NCBI GenBank assembly: GCA_017416685.1
Contig: JAFQBN010000003.1
Location: 1 to 64,000, forward strand
Origin: Oscillospiraceae bacterium
GTDB taxonomy: Bacteria; Bacillota; Clostridia; Oscillospirales; Oscillospiraceae
Reading direction: 5' to 3'
DNA length: 64,000 nucleotides
Below are positions 34,050 to 42,338 of this stretch, in pieces. The position numbers and the translations under genes were made by a program. Numbering within the stretch: position 1 is the stretch's first letter; each line of letters opens with the position of its first letter. The notes under the pieces were generated by a model. The model was not told the DNA's origin. It made no database searches and saw nothing but the letters and a program-made list of their open reading frames with translations.

Positions 34050-34385
34050 GTGCCCGAAATCAACGTCACAGAGCGAATTCAAAAACTTTGTGCGGCATAT
34101 TCATGGACGCACTATCGGTTGGCAAAGGAAAGCGGAATAACCTATTCTACGCTCAGTACTATGCTCAATAAAGGTACTATGCCGTCCATTCCGACACTGT
34201 CAAAGATATGTGAGGGGTTTGGGATTTCTCTGTCTCAGTTCTTTGCGGATGACGAAGCTGCGGCAACCTTGACCCCAGAGCAGCATCAGCTTATGGCAGA
34301 GTGGAACATGCTTTGCGAGGAAAATAAGCTGAGCGCAAAGAAGTATATTCAATTTCTGCGCAGCCAGCAGGAACAGTCTGTGTAA
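34050..34385 (+). CDS. XRE-family transcriptional repressor
   Basis: A 111-residue regulator. The HTH is in residues 5-65: KLCAAYSWTHYRLAKESGIT, STLSTMLNKGTMPSIPTLSK and ICEGFGISLSQFF. A short helical tail follows. The start is a GTG with AAGGAGG upstream. It is divergent from the small acidic gene across a 170-base AT-rich region that contains TATCGATA and related short repeats, likely operators. It is probably a phage-repressor-like switch of the element. Confidence 0.88.
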   Translation: MPEINVTERIQKLCAAYSWTHYRLAKESGITYSTLSTMLNKGTMPSIPTLSKICEGFGISLSQFFADDEAAATLTPEQHQLMAEWNMLCEENKLSAKKYIQFLRSQQEQSV

Positions 34386-34416
34386 TGTTTGTTTTGGACT
34401 ATTGACCTTTCTAGAG

Positions 34417-34445
34417 TTGACCCGGAGCATTTTGCTCCGGGTCAA
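34417..34445 (+). terminator. Terminator after the XRE repressor
   Basis: TTGACCCGGAGCA and TGCTCCGGGTCAA form a perfect 13-base stem with a 3-base loop; TGTGTTTT follows. Confidence 0.8.
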
Positions 34446-34507
34446 TGTGTTTTATAAAGGAAAAGAAGCGGCGACCCAAAAGCACAAAAAAGTGAAGTGT
34501 TAAGCAC

Positions 34508-34536
34508 TTGAAAACAGAATACATTTGTATTACAAT
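34508..34536 (+). promoter_or_regulatory. Promoter of the RHH-TIR-SPFH operon with a built-in palindrome
   Basis: TTGAAA (34508-34513) and TACAAT (34531-34536) with a 17-base spacer. The spacer is filled by AATACA-TT-TGTATT (34518-34531), a perfect inverted repeat. A dimeric regulator bound there would exclude RNA polymerase. The first gene behind it encodes a ribbon-helix-helix protein, so autoregulation is likely. Confidence 0.8.
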
Positions 34537-34564
34537 GGATTTAACCTGAAAATGGGGGATTTGT

Positions 34565-34765
34565 ATGGAAAAACCAGAGTTGAAGGTGACCCAAAAACGA
34601 TATACGGGCGAATCAACAGTCATCTCTACGCGGCTGCCAAAGGATCTGGTCAAGGAACTGGATGGTGTAGCAGATAAGACCGGCAGAACGCGAAATGAGA
34701 TTCTGCAGATGAGCTTGGAGTTTGCTCTGCGGCATATGACGATAGAGAGTGCAGACAAAGCATAA
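34565..34765 (+). CDS. Ribbon-helix-helix (CopG/Arc-type) regulator, first gene of the TIR/RCC1 operon
   Basis: A 66-residue RHH protein: a beta strand (STVISTRLPKDLVKELDGVA), then TGRTRNEILQMSLEFALRH as the second helix. RHH dimers insert the strand in the major groove and bind short palindromes; such a palindrome lies in the promoter 40 bases upstream. Its stop codon is 16 bases before the TIR gene start, so it is in the same transcript. It probably controls the expression of the whole module. Confidence 0.85.
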   Translation: MEKPELKVTQKRYTGESTVISTRLPKDLVKELDGVADKTGRTRNEILQMSLEFALRHMTIESADKA

Positions 34766-34781
34766 CTGCGGAGGGGAAATT

Positions 34782-37640
34782 ATGGCTATTATCAAATGTA
34801 AAATGTGCGGCGGTGACTTACAGCTTGAAGAAGGTGTAAGCGTTGCCGAATGTGAATACTGCGGAACCCAGCAGACGGTTCCCAATTTGGACAGCGAGAA
34901 AAAGGAAGCGCTGTTTGAACGGGCGCACCGTTTGCGTGCGGCTTGTGAGTTTGACAAGGCCGCCGGTGTGTACGAGAGCATTGTTGCGGATTTTCGCAAC
35001 GAGGCCGAGGCTTATTGGGGTCTTGTGCTGTGCAAATACGGTATCGAGTACGTGGATGACCCTGCCACGGGTAAGAAGGTGCCTACCTGCCACCGATCCT
35101 CTTTTGAGAGCGTGATGGACGATCCGGATCTGGAACAGGCACTGGAGAATGCCGATGCCGTGGCACGCAAGGTCTACCGTGAGGAAGCCAAAGCCATAGA
35201 GGAATTGCGCCGTGATATTATCGAGGTGTCCGGTAAAGAGGAACCTTACGACATCTTCATCTGCTACAAGGAGACTGACGACAAGGGAGAGCGCACCATT
35301 GACAGCGTGATTGCGCAGGATGTGTATGATGCCCTGACGGACAAGGGCTATCGGGTGTTCTTCTCCCGTATCACGCTGGAAGAAAAGCTGGGGCAGGAGT
35401 ACGAGCCGTATATCTTTGCTGCCCTCAACTCCGCCAAGATTATGCTGGCCTTTGGTACGGACTATGAGCACTACAACGCCGTCTGGGTGAAGAACGAGTG
35501 GAGCCGCTACCTCAAGCTGATAGAAAGGGATAATGACAAGTATTTGATTCCCTGCTACAAGGGGATCGATGCCTACGATATGCCCAAGGAGTTCGTGCAC
35601 CTGCAGGGACAGGACATGGGCAAAATAGGGGCCGTACAGGATCTGCTATGGGGCATTGAAAAACTGCTGACTAAGAACGGAAGAGAGATGGAGCAAGGGA
35701 ACAAGACTGTGCATGCGGGTGCCTTTGCCCCCGATGCAGACTCCTTGCTACGCCGGGCACAGCTGTTTTTGGACGATCAAGAGTGGGCACGGGCGGACCG
35801 GTTATTTGAACAGGTGCTCAACGCACAGCCGGAGTGTGCTCCGGCCTACGTAGGGAAAGAACTGGTGGCACGCAAGGTATCTACAATAGACAAATTAGTA
35901 CAGGTATTGCTGGACGAAGCGGCAACGGTTAAGGGGGAACCCTACGCTGCCGGAGGGCCCGATGAACTGCGGGAACGTGAAATCTTGAGCCTTGCTATCC
36001 CGAGTTATCTGGAACAGTCCCAACTGGAACAGCGTCTTGCTTTTAATTTTAAGTATCGTCGTACCGCGTGGATGGTAAAGGAAAACTGTGCGGCAAAGCG
36101 GGATGTATTTGAGCAAAGTAAAAATCTCAGCCGTGCCCTGCGCCTTGCCACGGGGGACTATGCAAAGGAACTCAACATCGCCCATCAGAGCTATCTGGAC
36201 GGATTGGAACAGTGCGTTCAGAAGGCGGAGGAGAAGGATGAACAGGCCGTGCAGAAAATCCGCATGGGCTATGAGGCTCACCTGAATAAAACCATGGAAC
36301 AGGCGCAGCAGTTGCGCAGAATTGCGGAGGCGGCGCGTGAGCGGGACTATCAAAAGGCTGTGGAGAGCGCCCAAAAAGCCAGTACTTATGAACATGCTAT
36401 GTCCTGTATTGAGCAGTTTCAGCGTTTCTTGGACTATAAGGACAGTGCCCAACAGGTAGAAAACCTGAAGATCCGCAGCGTACAGATACAGAAAGAAAAT
36501 GAAACGAAGCGCCGGAGGCAAAATCTGCGCAAGTGGCTGATCGCCATAGGGGCAGCCGCATTTGTAGTGCTGGCATGTGTGTTGGGAGCAATAGGAAACT
36601 CAACAGCGCAGCAAGAGCGGGAAGCACAAAAACTTGCTGAGTACGAGAGGCGGCAGGAGGAACAGCGGGAGCAACAGAGAGCGGAGCAGAAGGCGCAGTA
36701 TGAATTGGCTGAAAACTATCTTGCGGCCGGAAATATGTCAGCAGCTGCCCTTGCTTTTGGTAAGGCGGCAGGATACGATACACAGCAAAAAGAGTATAGC
36801 GATGCAAAACAGAGAAGCTTTGAAACGTGGAGTAAAACCCGCGGATTTAAGTCACTTGCAACACAATGGGAGCATACGGTGGGGTTGAGGCTGTATGGAA
36901 CCGTAATTGCTGCGGGTGATAGTGATTATAAGAAATGTAATGTGTCGGTATGGAGAGATGTTGTTTCTGTTGATGCCGGGAGGAATCACACGGTTGGATT
37001 GAAAATGGATGGCACTGTGGTTGCTGTGGGTTATGATTTGTACGGTCAGTGTGCAGTGTCAGAATGGACAAATATTATAGCGGTTGATGCGGGGCTGGAG
37101 CATACGGTTGGGTTGAAGCTGGACGGCACGGTCGTGGCGACAGGTGAAACGAGAGATGGCCAGTGCGATGTGTCCGGTTGGACGGGGATTGTAGCTGTTG
37201 CCGCAGGGGGAGAAGTTACCTTGGGATTGAAGTCAGACGGCACGGTCGTGGCGACAGGAAGAACACGAAATCCTGATACATCCAAATGGACGGATATTAT
37301 AGCTGTTGCCACAGGCGGCGGCATATCGCTCGGATTAAAAGCGGATGGGACTGTGGTGGATGTAGGATGCCCGGAAGTTTCCAAGTGGACGGACATCATA
37401 GCCATTGCGGCAGGAAGAGATCAGGCGATAGGATTGAAGGCGGACGGCACTGTAGTCGCGGCAGGAAGCAATTATCATGAACAGGGTCAAGTGTCGGAAT
37501 GGAGTGATATCGTAGCAATCAGTGCGGGTTGGTGGCATACTGTTGGATTGAAATCAGATGGTACCGTAGTGTTTACTGGTGATAATCGATATTCCATGGG
37601 GGCAGCCAGTTGGACAGGCATTAAACTACCCAGCAGGTAA
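34782..37640 (+). CDS. TIR-domain protein with zinc ribbon, membrane helix and RCC1-like propeller (copy 1)
   Basis: A 952-residue multidomain protein. Residues 1-35: zinc ribbon with CKMCGG and CEYCG. 40-150: helical, TPR-like. 155-295: TIR domain, PYDIFICYKETDDKGER, BB-loop-like GYRVFFSRITLEEKLG, and NAVWVKNEWSRYL with Glu239 in the place of the catalytic Glu of TIR NADases. 300-580: helical and coiled coil. About 584-604: one membrane helix with basic residues in front, so N-terminus in. Then a coiled coil and TPR-like LAAGNMSAAALAFGKAAGY. 693-952: seven RCC1-like repeats, each built on HTVGLKxDGTVVAxG. The likely role is NAD+ cleavage on sensing a signal through the propeller (inference). 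GGAGGGG precedes the start. Confidence 0.88.
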   Translation: MAIIKCKMCGGDLQLEEGVSVAECEYCGTQQTVPNLDSEKKEALFERAHRLRAACEFDKAAGVYESIVADFRNEAEAYWGLVLCKYGIEYVDDPATGKKVPTCHRSSFESVMDDPDLEQALENADAVARKVYREEAKAIEELRRDIIEVSGKEEPYDIFICYKETDDKGERTIDSVIAQDVYDALTDKGYRVFFSRITLEEKLGQEYEPYIFAALNSAKIMLAFGTDYEHYNAVWVKNEWSRYLKLIERDNDKYLIPCYKGIDAYDMPKEFVHLQGQDMGKIGAVQDLLWGIEKLLTKNGREMEQGNKTVHAGAFAPDADSLLRRAQLFLDDQEWARADRLFEQVLNAQPECAPAYVGKELVARKVSTIDKLVQVLLDEAATVKGEPYAAGGPDELREREILSLAIPSYLEQSQLEQRLAFNFKYRRTAWMVKENCAAKRDVFEQSKNLSRALRLATGDYAKELNIAHQSYLDGLEQCVQKAEEKDEQAVQKIRMGYEAHLNKTMEQAQQLRRIAEAARERDYQKAVESAQKASTYEHAMSCIEQFQRFLDYKDSAQQVENLKIRSVQIQKENETKRRRQNLRKWLIAIGAAAFVVLACVLGAIGNSTAQQEREAQKLAEYERRQEEQREQQRAEQKAQYELAENYLAAGNMSAAALAFGKAAGYDTQQKEYSDAKQRSFETWSKTRGFKSLATQWEHTVGLRLYGTVIAAGDSDYKKCNVSVWRDVVSVDAGRNHTVGLKMDGTVVAVGYDLYGQCAVSEWTNIIAVDAGLEHTVGLKLDGTVVATGETRDGQCDVSGWTGIVAVAAGGEVTLGLKSDGTVVATGRTRNPDTSKWTDIIAVATGGGISLGLKADGTVVDVGCPEVSKWTDIIAIAAGRDQAIGLKADGTVVAAGSNYHEQGQVSEWSDIVAISAGWWHTVGLKSDGTVVFTGDNRYSMGAASWTGIKLPSR

Positions 37641-37676
37641 AAGAAATTATTGATAACAGAAAAAGAGGTCATGCAT

Positions 37677-40529
37677 ATGGCTATTATCAAATGTAAAATG
37701 TGCGGCGGAGATATGGAAATCTCTGCTAACAAAACCTTTGGCGTTTGCGAATATTGCGGGTCTACTATGACCTTGCCCAAGGTGGACAGCGAGCAGCGAG
37801 CCGCCATCTTCAACCGGGGCAACCACTTCCGTCGCATTTGTGAGTTTGACAAGGCTCTTGCGGTGTATGAGCGCATCGTGGCCGAGGACGACACGGACGC
37901 GGAGGCTCACTGGTGCTGCGTCCTGTGCCGCTTCGGAATTGAGTATGTGGAAGACCCCGCCACCATGGAGTACATCCCCACCTGCCACCGGGCCAGTTTT
38001 GACAGCTTCCTGGAGGATGTGGACTATTTGGCCGCCGTGGAGCACTCCGACGGCTTGACCCGTCGCCAGTACCAAAAGGACGCCGCCAAAATTGCCGAGG
38101 TGCAGCGGGGGATCCTTGCCACATCCCAGACGGCAGATCCTTTCGATGTGTTTATCTGCTACAAGGAGACGGATGAGCAGGGACAGCGTACCCGGGACTC
38201 TATGCTGGCACAGGACATCTACTATCAGCTGACAGAAGAGGGTTACCGTGTCTTTTTCTCCCGCATCACGCTGGAGGATGTGGCAGGCACCCAGTACGAG
38301 CCGTATATTTTTGCTGCGCTCAACTCTGCCAAGGTGATGGTGGCGGTGGGGACTAAGGCCGAGCACCTGAATGCTGTGTGGGTCAAGAACGAATGGAGCC
38401 GTTTCCTTGCTCTGATGAAGAAAGATCGTTCCAAGCTGCTGCTGCCCTGCTACCGGGATATGGATCCCTATGACCTGCCTGAGCAACTGGGCGTGCTGCA
38501 GTCTTACGACATGAGTAAGATCGGCTTTATTCAGGATTTGATCCGTGGTGTCTCTAAGGTGCTGGACGCAAGCAAAAAGGAGCCGGAGCCTGTTCGTACA
38601 GAGACGGTAGTGGTGCAGCAGCCTACCAACTCCTCCGCTGATGCACTGGTGGATCGAGGCTTTATGTCACTGGAGGACGGCGAGTGGGAAAAGGCAGACC
38701 ACTTTTTTGAGGAATCCCTCAATCAGAATGCCAAGAACTCCCGTGCTTATCTTGGTAAGTATCTTGCCAGCAGACGTCAACCCACACTGGAACGGGTGAT
38801 TGAGGCAACGCGCAAGCGGGTGGAGCAGGACTGCGCAAAAAAGAAGAACACGCTCAGCGTGGACTGCATCGACAGCGTGCGGGAGGTAGAACTGGTACAG
38901 CGGTACATCTATCCCCCTTGGCTGCAGGAGTATGACCCCCGAATTAAGAGCCTGTGGCAATTTGACAATACATTCCAGAGCTCTGTGGCAACTGCACAGG
39001 AATATGTGGAGGACACCGAACGGTGGTTGGCGGAAGAGCGCAATCTGAATCGCGCCCTGCAGTATGGTGACCCCAAGCAGAAGCAGGAACTGGAGGCCTT
39101 CAAGCAGCGTATCCTGCAGGATGTACTGCAGCTGTATGAGAAGGCAAAGCAGGAGGACGATGCGGCTCCCGAAAAAATCCGTCAGGCCTATGAGGAACAC
39201 CTAAAGCAAGCGGAGGATAGACTATGTGAGCTGCGCGAAAAGAAAGAGGTACAGCTGGAAACGGACTATCAAGCAGCGGTCAAGGCGTTGGAACAGGCGG
39301 ATACGATTAAAAAGTCTACCAGCGCACTTCAGCTGTTACAGCTCCTCTTGGGGTATAAAGATTCGGGAAATTTGGTTCAGGTGTGCAATGCTCGCATCAC
39401 TGAATTGCGCAAAGCAGAGGAAAAGCGGCAAGCGGAAGTGGCGGCAGCAAAAGCGGCACAGGAAGCGCAGCGGCTCAAAGAACAAAAAAAGCGAGCGATT
39501 CGTAACACTTACTGGGTGAGCGGTGTCGTTGCCGCTGCAGTGGCGATTGCCTTGCTGGTCACACAGGTAATTCTGCCCTTTATATATTACCAAAAGGCGG
39601 AAAAACTGCTTGCGGCCGGAAAAGCAGTGCAGGCTGCCGTGGCCTTCGGAAAGGTGGGCGAATGGAAGGATTCTTCTCGGCGAAGCCGTGAAATTTGGAG
39701 TGATATTGTAGTTCGACATACAGTTGATGCAGAAGAACATATAGTGAGCCTTAAAACGGATGGCACTGCGATGGCAGAAGGAGTAAATCTGAGAGGTCGA
39801 TGTGATGTGTCCGAATGGGCCGACATTGCAGCCGTAACCACTGGTCACTGCCACACCGTTGGATTAAAGTCGGATGGTTCGGTAGTGGCCGTAGGGGATT
39901 ATAAGAACGGGCAATGCGATGTGTCCGAATGGGCCGACATTGTGGATATTTCGGCGGGTGCCTACCACACCGTAGGTCTGAAGTCGGACGGTACGGTGAT
40001 AGCCGCAGGCAACAACGAAAAAAAGCAATGCGAGGTGTCCAATTGGGCAGATATCGTAACTTTGACAGCGGGCCTTCGTCATACCGTAGGCCTGAAATCA
40101 AATGGCACGGTGGTAGCTGTGGGCGAAAATAGAAGCAAACAATGCGAGGTGTCTGGCTGGACGGATATCGTGTCTGTGTTTGCAGGAAGCAGTCACACTG
40201 TGGGATTGAAGTTGAACGGTACGGTGGTGGCCGTGGGGTATAATGCGTATGGCCAATGTGATGTATCCGAATGGAGCGATATTGTGGCTGTATCAGCGGG
40301 CGGATATCATACAGTAGGCTTGAAGTCGGACGGTACGGTATTGGCTGTAGGTGATAACAAAAATGGACAATGTGACGTGTCTGAGTGGAAAGATGTTGTA
40401 GCTGTGGCCGCGGGCAGTAACTATACCGTAGGCGTTAAGTCAGACGGAACAGCCATATTTGTGGGTTCCAATAAACCTGGTCAATATGACTTGTCCGGCT
40501 GGGTGGATATCAAATTGCCCAACCGATAA
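37677..40529 (+). CDS. TIR-domain protein with zinc ribbon, membrane helix and RCC1-like propeller (copy 2)
   Basis: A 950-residue paralogue of the preceding gene with the same order. Zinc ribbon CKMCGG/CEYCG. Helical region with FDKALAVYERIVAED. TIR at 155-295 (PFDVFICYKETDEQGQRT, GYRVFFSRITLEDVAG, NAVWVKNEWSRFL with Glu239). Coiled coil, membrane helix at about 610-636, then seven RCC1-like repeats (about 680-950). The first 300 residues are well conserved between the copies while the coiled coil and the blades differ. This suggests a shared enzyme and different recognition, or a hetero-oligomer. AGAGG sits 8 bases before the ATG, and the gap to copy 1 is only 36 bases. Confidence 0.88.
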   Translation: MAIIKCKMCGGDMEISANKTFGVCEYCGSTMTLPKVDSEQRAAIFNRGNHFRRICEFDKALAVYERIVAEDDTDAEAHWCCVLCRFGIEYVEDPATMEYIPTCHRASFDSFLEDVDYLAAVEHSDGLTRRQYQKDAAKIAEVQRGILATSQTADPFDVFICYKETDEQGQRTRDSMLAQDIYYQLTEEGYRVFFSRITLEDVAGTQYEPYIFAALNSAKVMVAVGTKAEHLNAVWVKNEWSRFLALMKKDRSKLLLPCYRDMDPYDLPEQLGVLQSYDMSKIGFIQDLIRGVSKVLDASKKEPEPVRTETVVVQQPTNSSADALVDRGFMSLEDGEWEKADHFFEESLNQNAKNSRAYLGKYLASRRQPTLERVIEATRKRVEQDCAKKKNTLSVDCIDSVREVELVQRYIYPPWLQEYDPRIKSLWQFDNTFQSSVATAQEYVEDTERWLAEERNLNRALQYGDPKQKQELEAFKQRILQDVLQLYEKAKQEDDAAPEKIRQAYEEHLKQAEDRLCELREKKEVQLETDYQAAVKALEQADTIKKSTSALQLLQLLLGYKDSGNLVQVCNARITELRKAEEKRQAEVAAAKAAQEAQRLKEQKKRAIRNTYWVSGVVAAAVAIALLVTQVILPFIYYQKAEKLLAAGKAVQAAVAFGKVGEWKDSSRRSREIWSDIVVRHTVDAEEHIVSLKTDGTAMAEGVNLRGRCDVSEWADIAAVTTGHCHTVGLKSDGSVVAVGDYKNGQCDVSEWADIVDISAGAYHTVGLKSDGTVIAAGNNEKKQCEVSNWADIVTLTAGLRHTVGLKSNGTVVAVGENRSKQCEVSGWTDIVSVFAGSSHTVGLKLNGTVVAVGYNAYGQCDVSEWSDIVAVSAGGYHTVGLKSDGTVLAVGDNKNGQCDVSEWKDVVAVAAGSNYTVGVKSDGTAIFVGSNKPGQYDLSGWVDIKLPNR

Positions 40530-40572
40530 ATGAATTTGACCCAATTCAAACAATAAAGAAGGGGTAATACAT

Positions 40573-42336
40573 ATGGCTAAATTTGTAATGGAATGTCCCC
40601 ACTGCGGCAAATTCGCCGAGGGTAAGACGGGTTTTTTCACCCGAAAGAAGATCGACTGTGCCTGTGGTCACACCATGGATGTTCGCACGGAAACGCTGAT
40701 GGGCCGTGAGTGCCCTCACTGCGGCAACCTGGTGGTCTTTGACCAGTCCAAAGGCGCTGATGCAAAGTGTCCAGTATGCCAGCAATCTATCAACACCATG
40801 GCCGAGCAGAGCAAGACAGAAGAATTCTCCTGCGCCCAGTGCGGCGTGCGCCTACGCACATCCAAGGCGGCGGACAGCCACACCTGCCCGGTGTGCGACC
40901 ATGTGAACGACGTGGCTGAACGGTTGAAGACCGAGGAGATCAAGAAGGACGGCCTTGCCAGCATCGTGCGCTATGAGGGCGACAACGAGACGCTGGTGTG
41001 GAAGCACCCCATTGAGGACTTCAACTTCGGCTCTCAGCTCATTGTTCACGAGAGTCAGGAGGCCATCTTCTTCCGAGATGGTCAGGCGCTGGACCTGTTC
41101 GGTGCGGGCCGCTACACTCTGGAGACCCAGCAGCTGCCCCTGCTGGAGAAGTTCTACAAGCTGCCCACCGACACCGAGGGTACCTTCCATTCCGAGGTCT
41201 ACTACATCAACCTGGCCACCCAAATGGGCATCAAATGGGGCACAGATACCAAGGTGCGGCTGTTTGACCCCGCCTCCGGTCTGCACGTAGAGCTGGGCGC
41301 CAGCGGTGAGTTTAATATTCGGGTCACCGATTCCCGTCGCCTGCTGCTGAAGATTGTGGGCACCACCGGTTCGCTGGGCCAGAACCAACTGCTGGGTAGC
41401 GGCAATGACAAGGGCTTCTTCCGTGCCATGGTCATGACTCAGGTCAAGAGCTATCTGGCGCAGGCCATTCGGGAGCAGAACATCAATGTGCTGGAGATCG
41501 ACGAGAAGCTGATGCTCTTGTCCGATGCCCTGCGGGACAAGGTCAACGCCGGTCTTGCCGAGTACGGTCTGACCATGCCCGAATTCTTCGTCAGTCGCAT
41601 CGTTACTCCGGATGACGATCCCAACTTCAAGCGCATGAAGCAGCAGTTTGCGGAGCAGTATCTGCTGGTGCGTCAGGAGCAGATCCGTAAGAGCGAGGCC
41701 GAGGCCGCTGCCGAGCGCAAGGCGGTGGAGGCTCAGACTGAGGCACGCATGAAGATCATCGGCGCTCAGGGCGAGGCGGAGGCCTTGCGCATCCAGAAGG
41801 CTGCTGAGGCGGAGACCTATAAGATGCGGGCGGAAGCCGAAGCTACTGAGATGCGCATGAAGGGCTACACCTACCAGCAGGAGACCTCCCGCATGGTGGG
41901 CATGGAGGCCATGCAGAACGGAATTGGCGGCGGCAGCGGAGCAGGCAGTGCCATTGGCGACGTGGCCGGGTTGGGCGTGACCCTTGGCACCATGGGCGGA
42001 GTGATCGGCATGACCAAGGAGGCTATGAGCCCCATGTTCCAGACCGGAAGCGAAATTGGACAGGGTATGGGTGCCATGGTGAGCGGTGCGTGGAACTGCA
42101 CCTGCGGTCAAAGCGGCATTACCGGCAATTTCTGCTCCAACTGTGGCAGCAAACGGCCCGCTCCTGTAGCGGCGGGTTGGGACTGCTCCTGCGGACAGAA
42201 GGGCGTGACCGGCAATTTCTGCTCCAATTGCGGAGCCAAGAAGCCGGAGACTCCTGCCACATGGGATTGCTCCTGCGGCGCAAAGGGTCTGACGGGCAAG
42301 TTTTGCCCCCAGTGCGGAAGTAAGAAGGATGAATAA
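40573..42336 (+). CDS. SPFH-domain scaffold protein with N- and C-terminal zinc ribbons
   Basis: A 587-residue protein. The N-terminal 120 residues hold several Cys pairs (CPHCGKF, CACGH, CPHCGNL, CPVCQQ, CAQCGV, CPVCDHV), i.e. stacked zinc ribbons. An SPFH (stomatin/flotillin-like, YdjI-type) domain follows at about 135-365. A long Ala/Glu-rich coiled coil (EAEAAAERKAVEAQTEARMK) and a Gly-rich hydrophobic stretch come next. The protein ends in three near-identical zinc ribbons (CSCGQKGVTGNFCSNCG). SPFH proteins form large membrane-bound rings or rafts; this one could cluster the TIR proteins at the membrane. It ends 2 bases before the third RCC1 gene. Confidence 0.87.
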   Translation: MAKFVMECPHCGKFAEGKTGFFTRKKIDCACGHTMDVRTETLMGRECPHCGNLVVFDQSKGADAKCPVCQQSINTMAEQSKTEEFSCAQCGVRLRTSKAADSHTCPVCDHVNDVAERLKTEEIKKDGLASIVRYEGDNETLVWKHPIEDFNFGSQLIVHESQEAIFFRDGQALDLFGAGRYTLETQQLPLLEKFYKLPTDTEGTFHSEVYYINLATQMGIKWGTDTKVRLFDPASGLHVELGASGEFNIRVTDSRRLLLKIVGTTGSLGQNQLLGSGNDKGFFRAMVMTQVKSYLAQAIREQNINVLEIDEKLMLLSDALRDKVNAGLAEYGLTMPEFFVSRIVTPDDDPNFKRMKQQFAEQYLLVRQEQIRKSEAEAAAERKAVEAQTEARMKIIGAQGEAEALRIQKAAEAETYKMRAEAEATEMRMKGYTYQQETSRMVGMEAMQNGIGGGSGAGSAIGDVAGLGVTLGTMGGVIGMTKEAMSPMFQTGSEIGQGMGAMVSGAWNCTCGQSGITGNFCSNCGSKRPAPVAAGWDCSCGQKGVTGNFCSNCGAKKPETPATWDCSCGAKGLTGKFCPQCGSKKDE

Positions 42337-42338
42337 GC

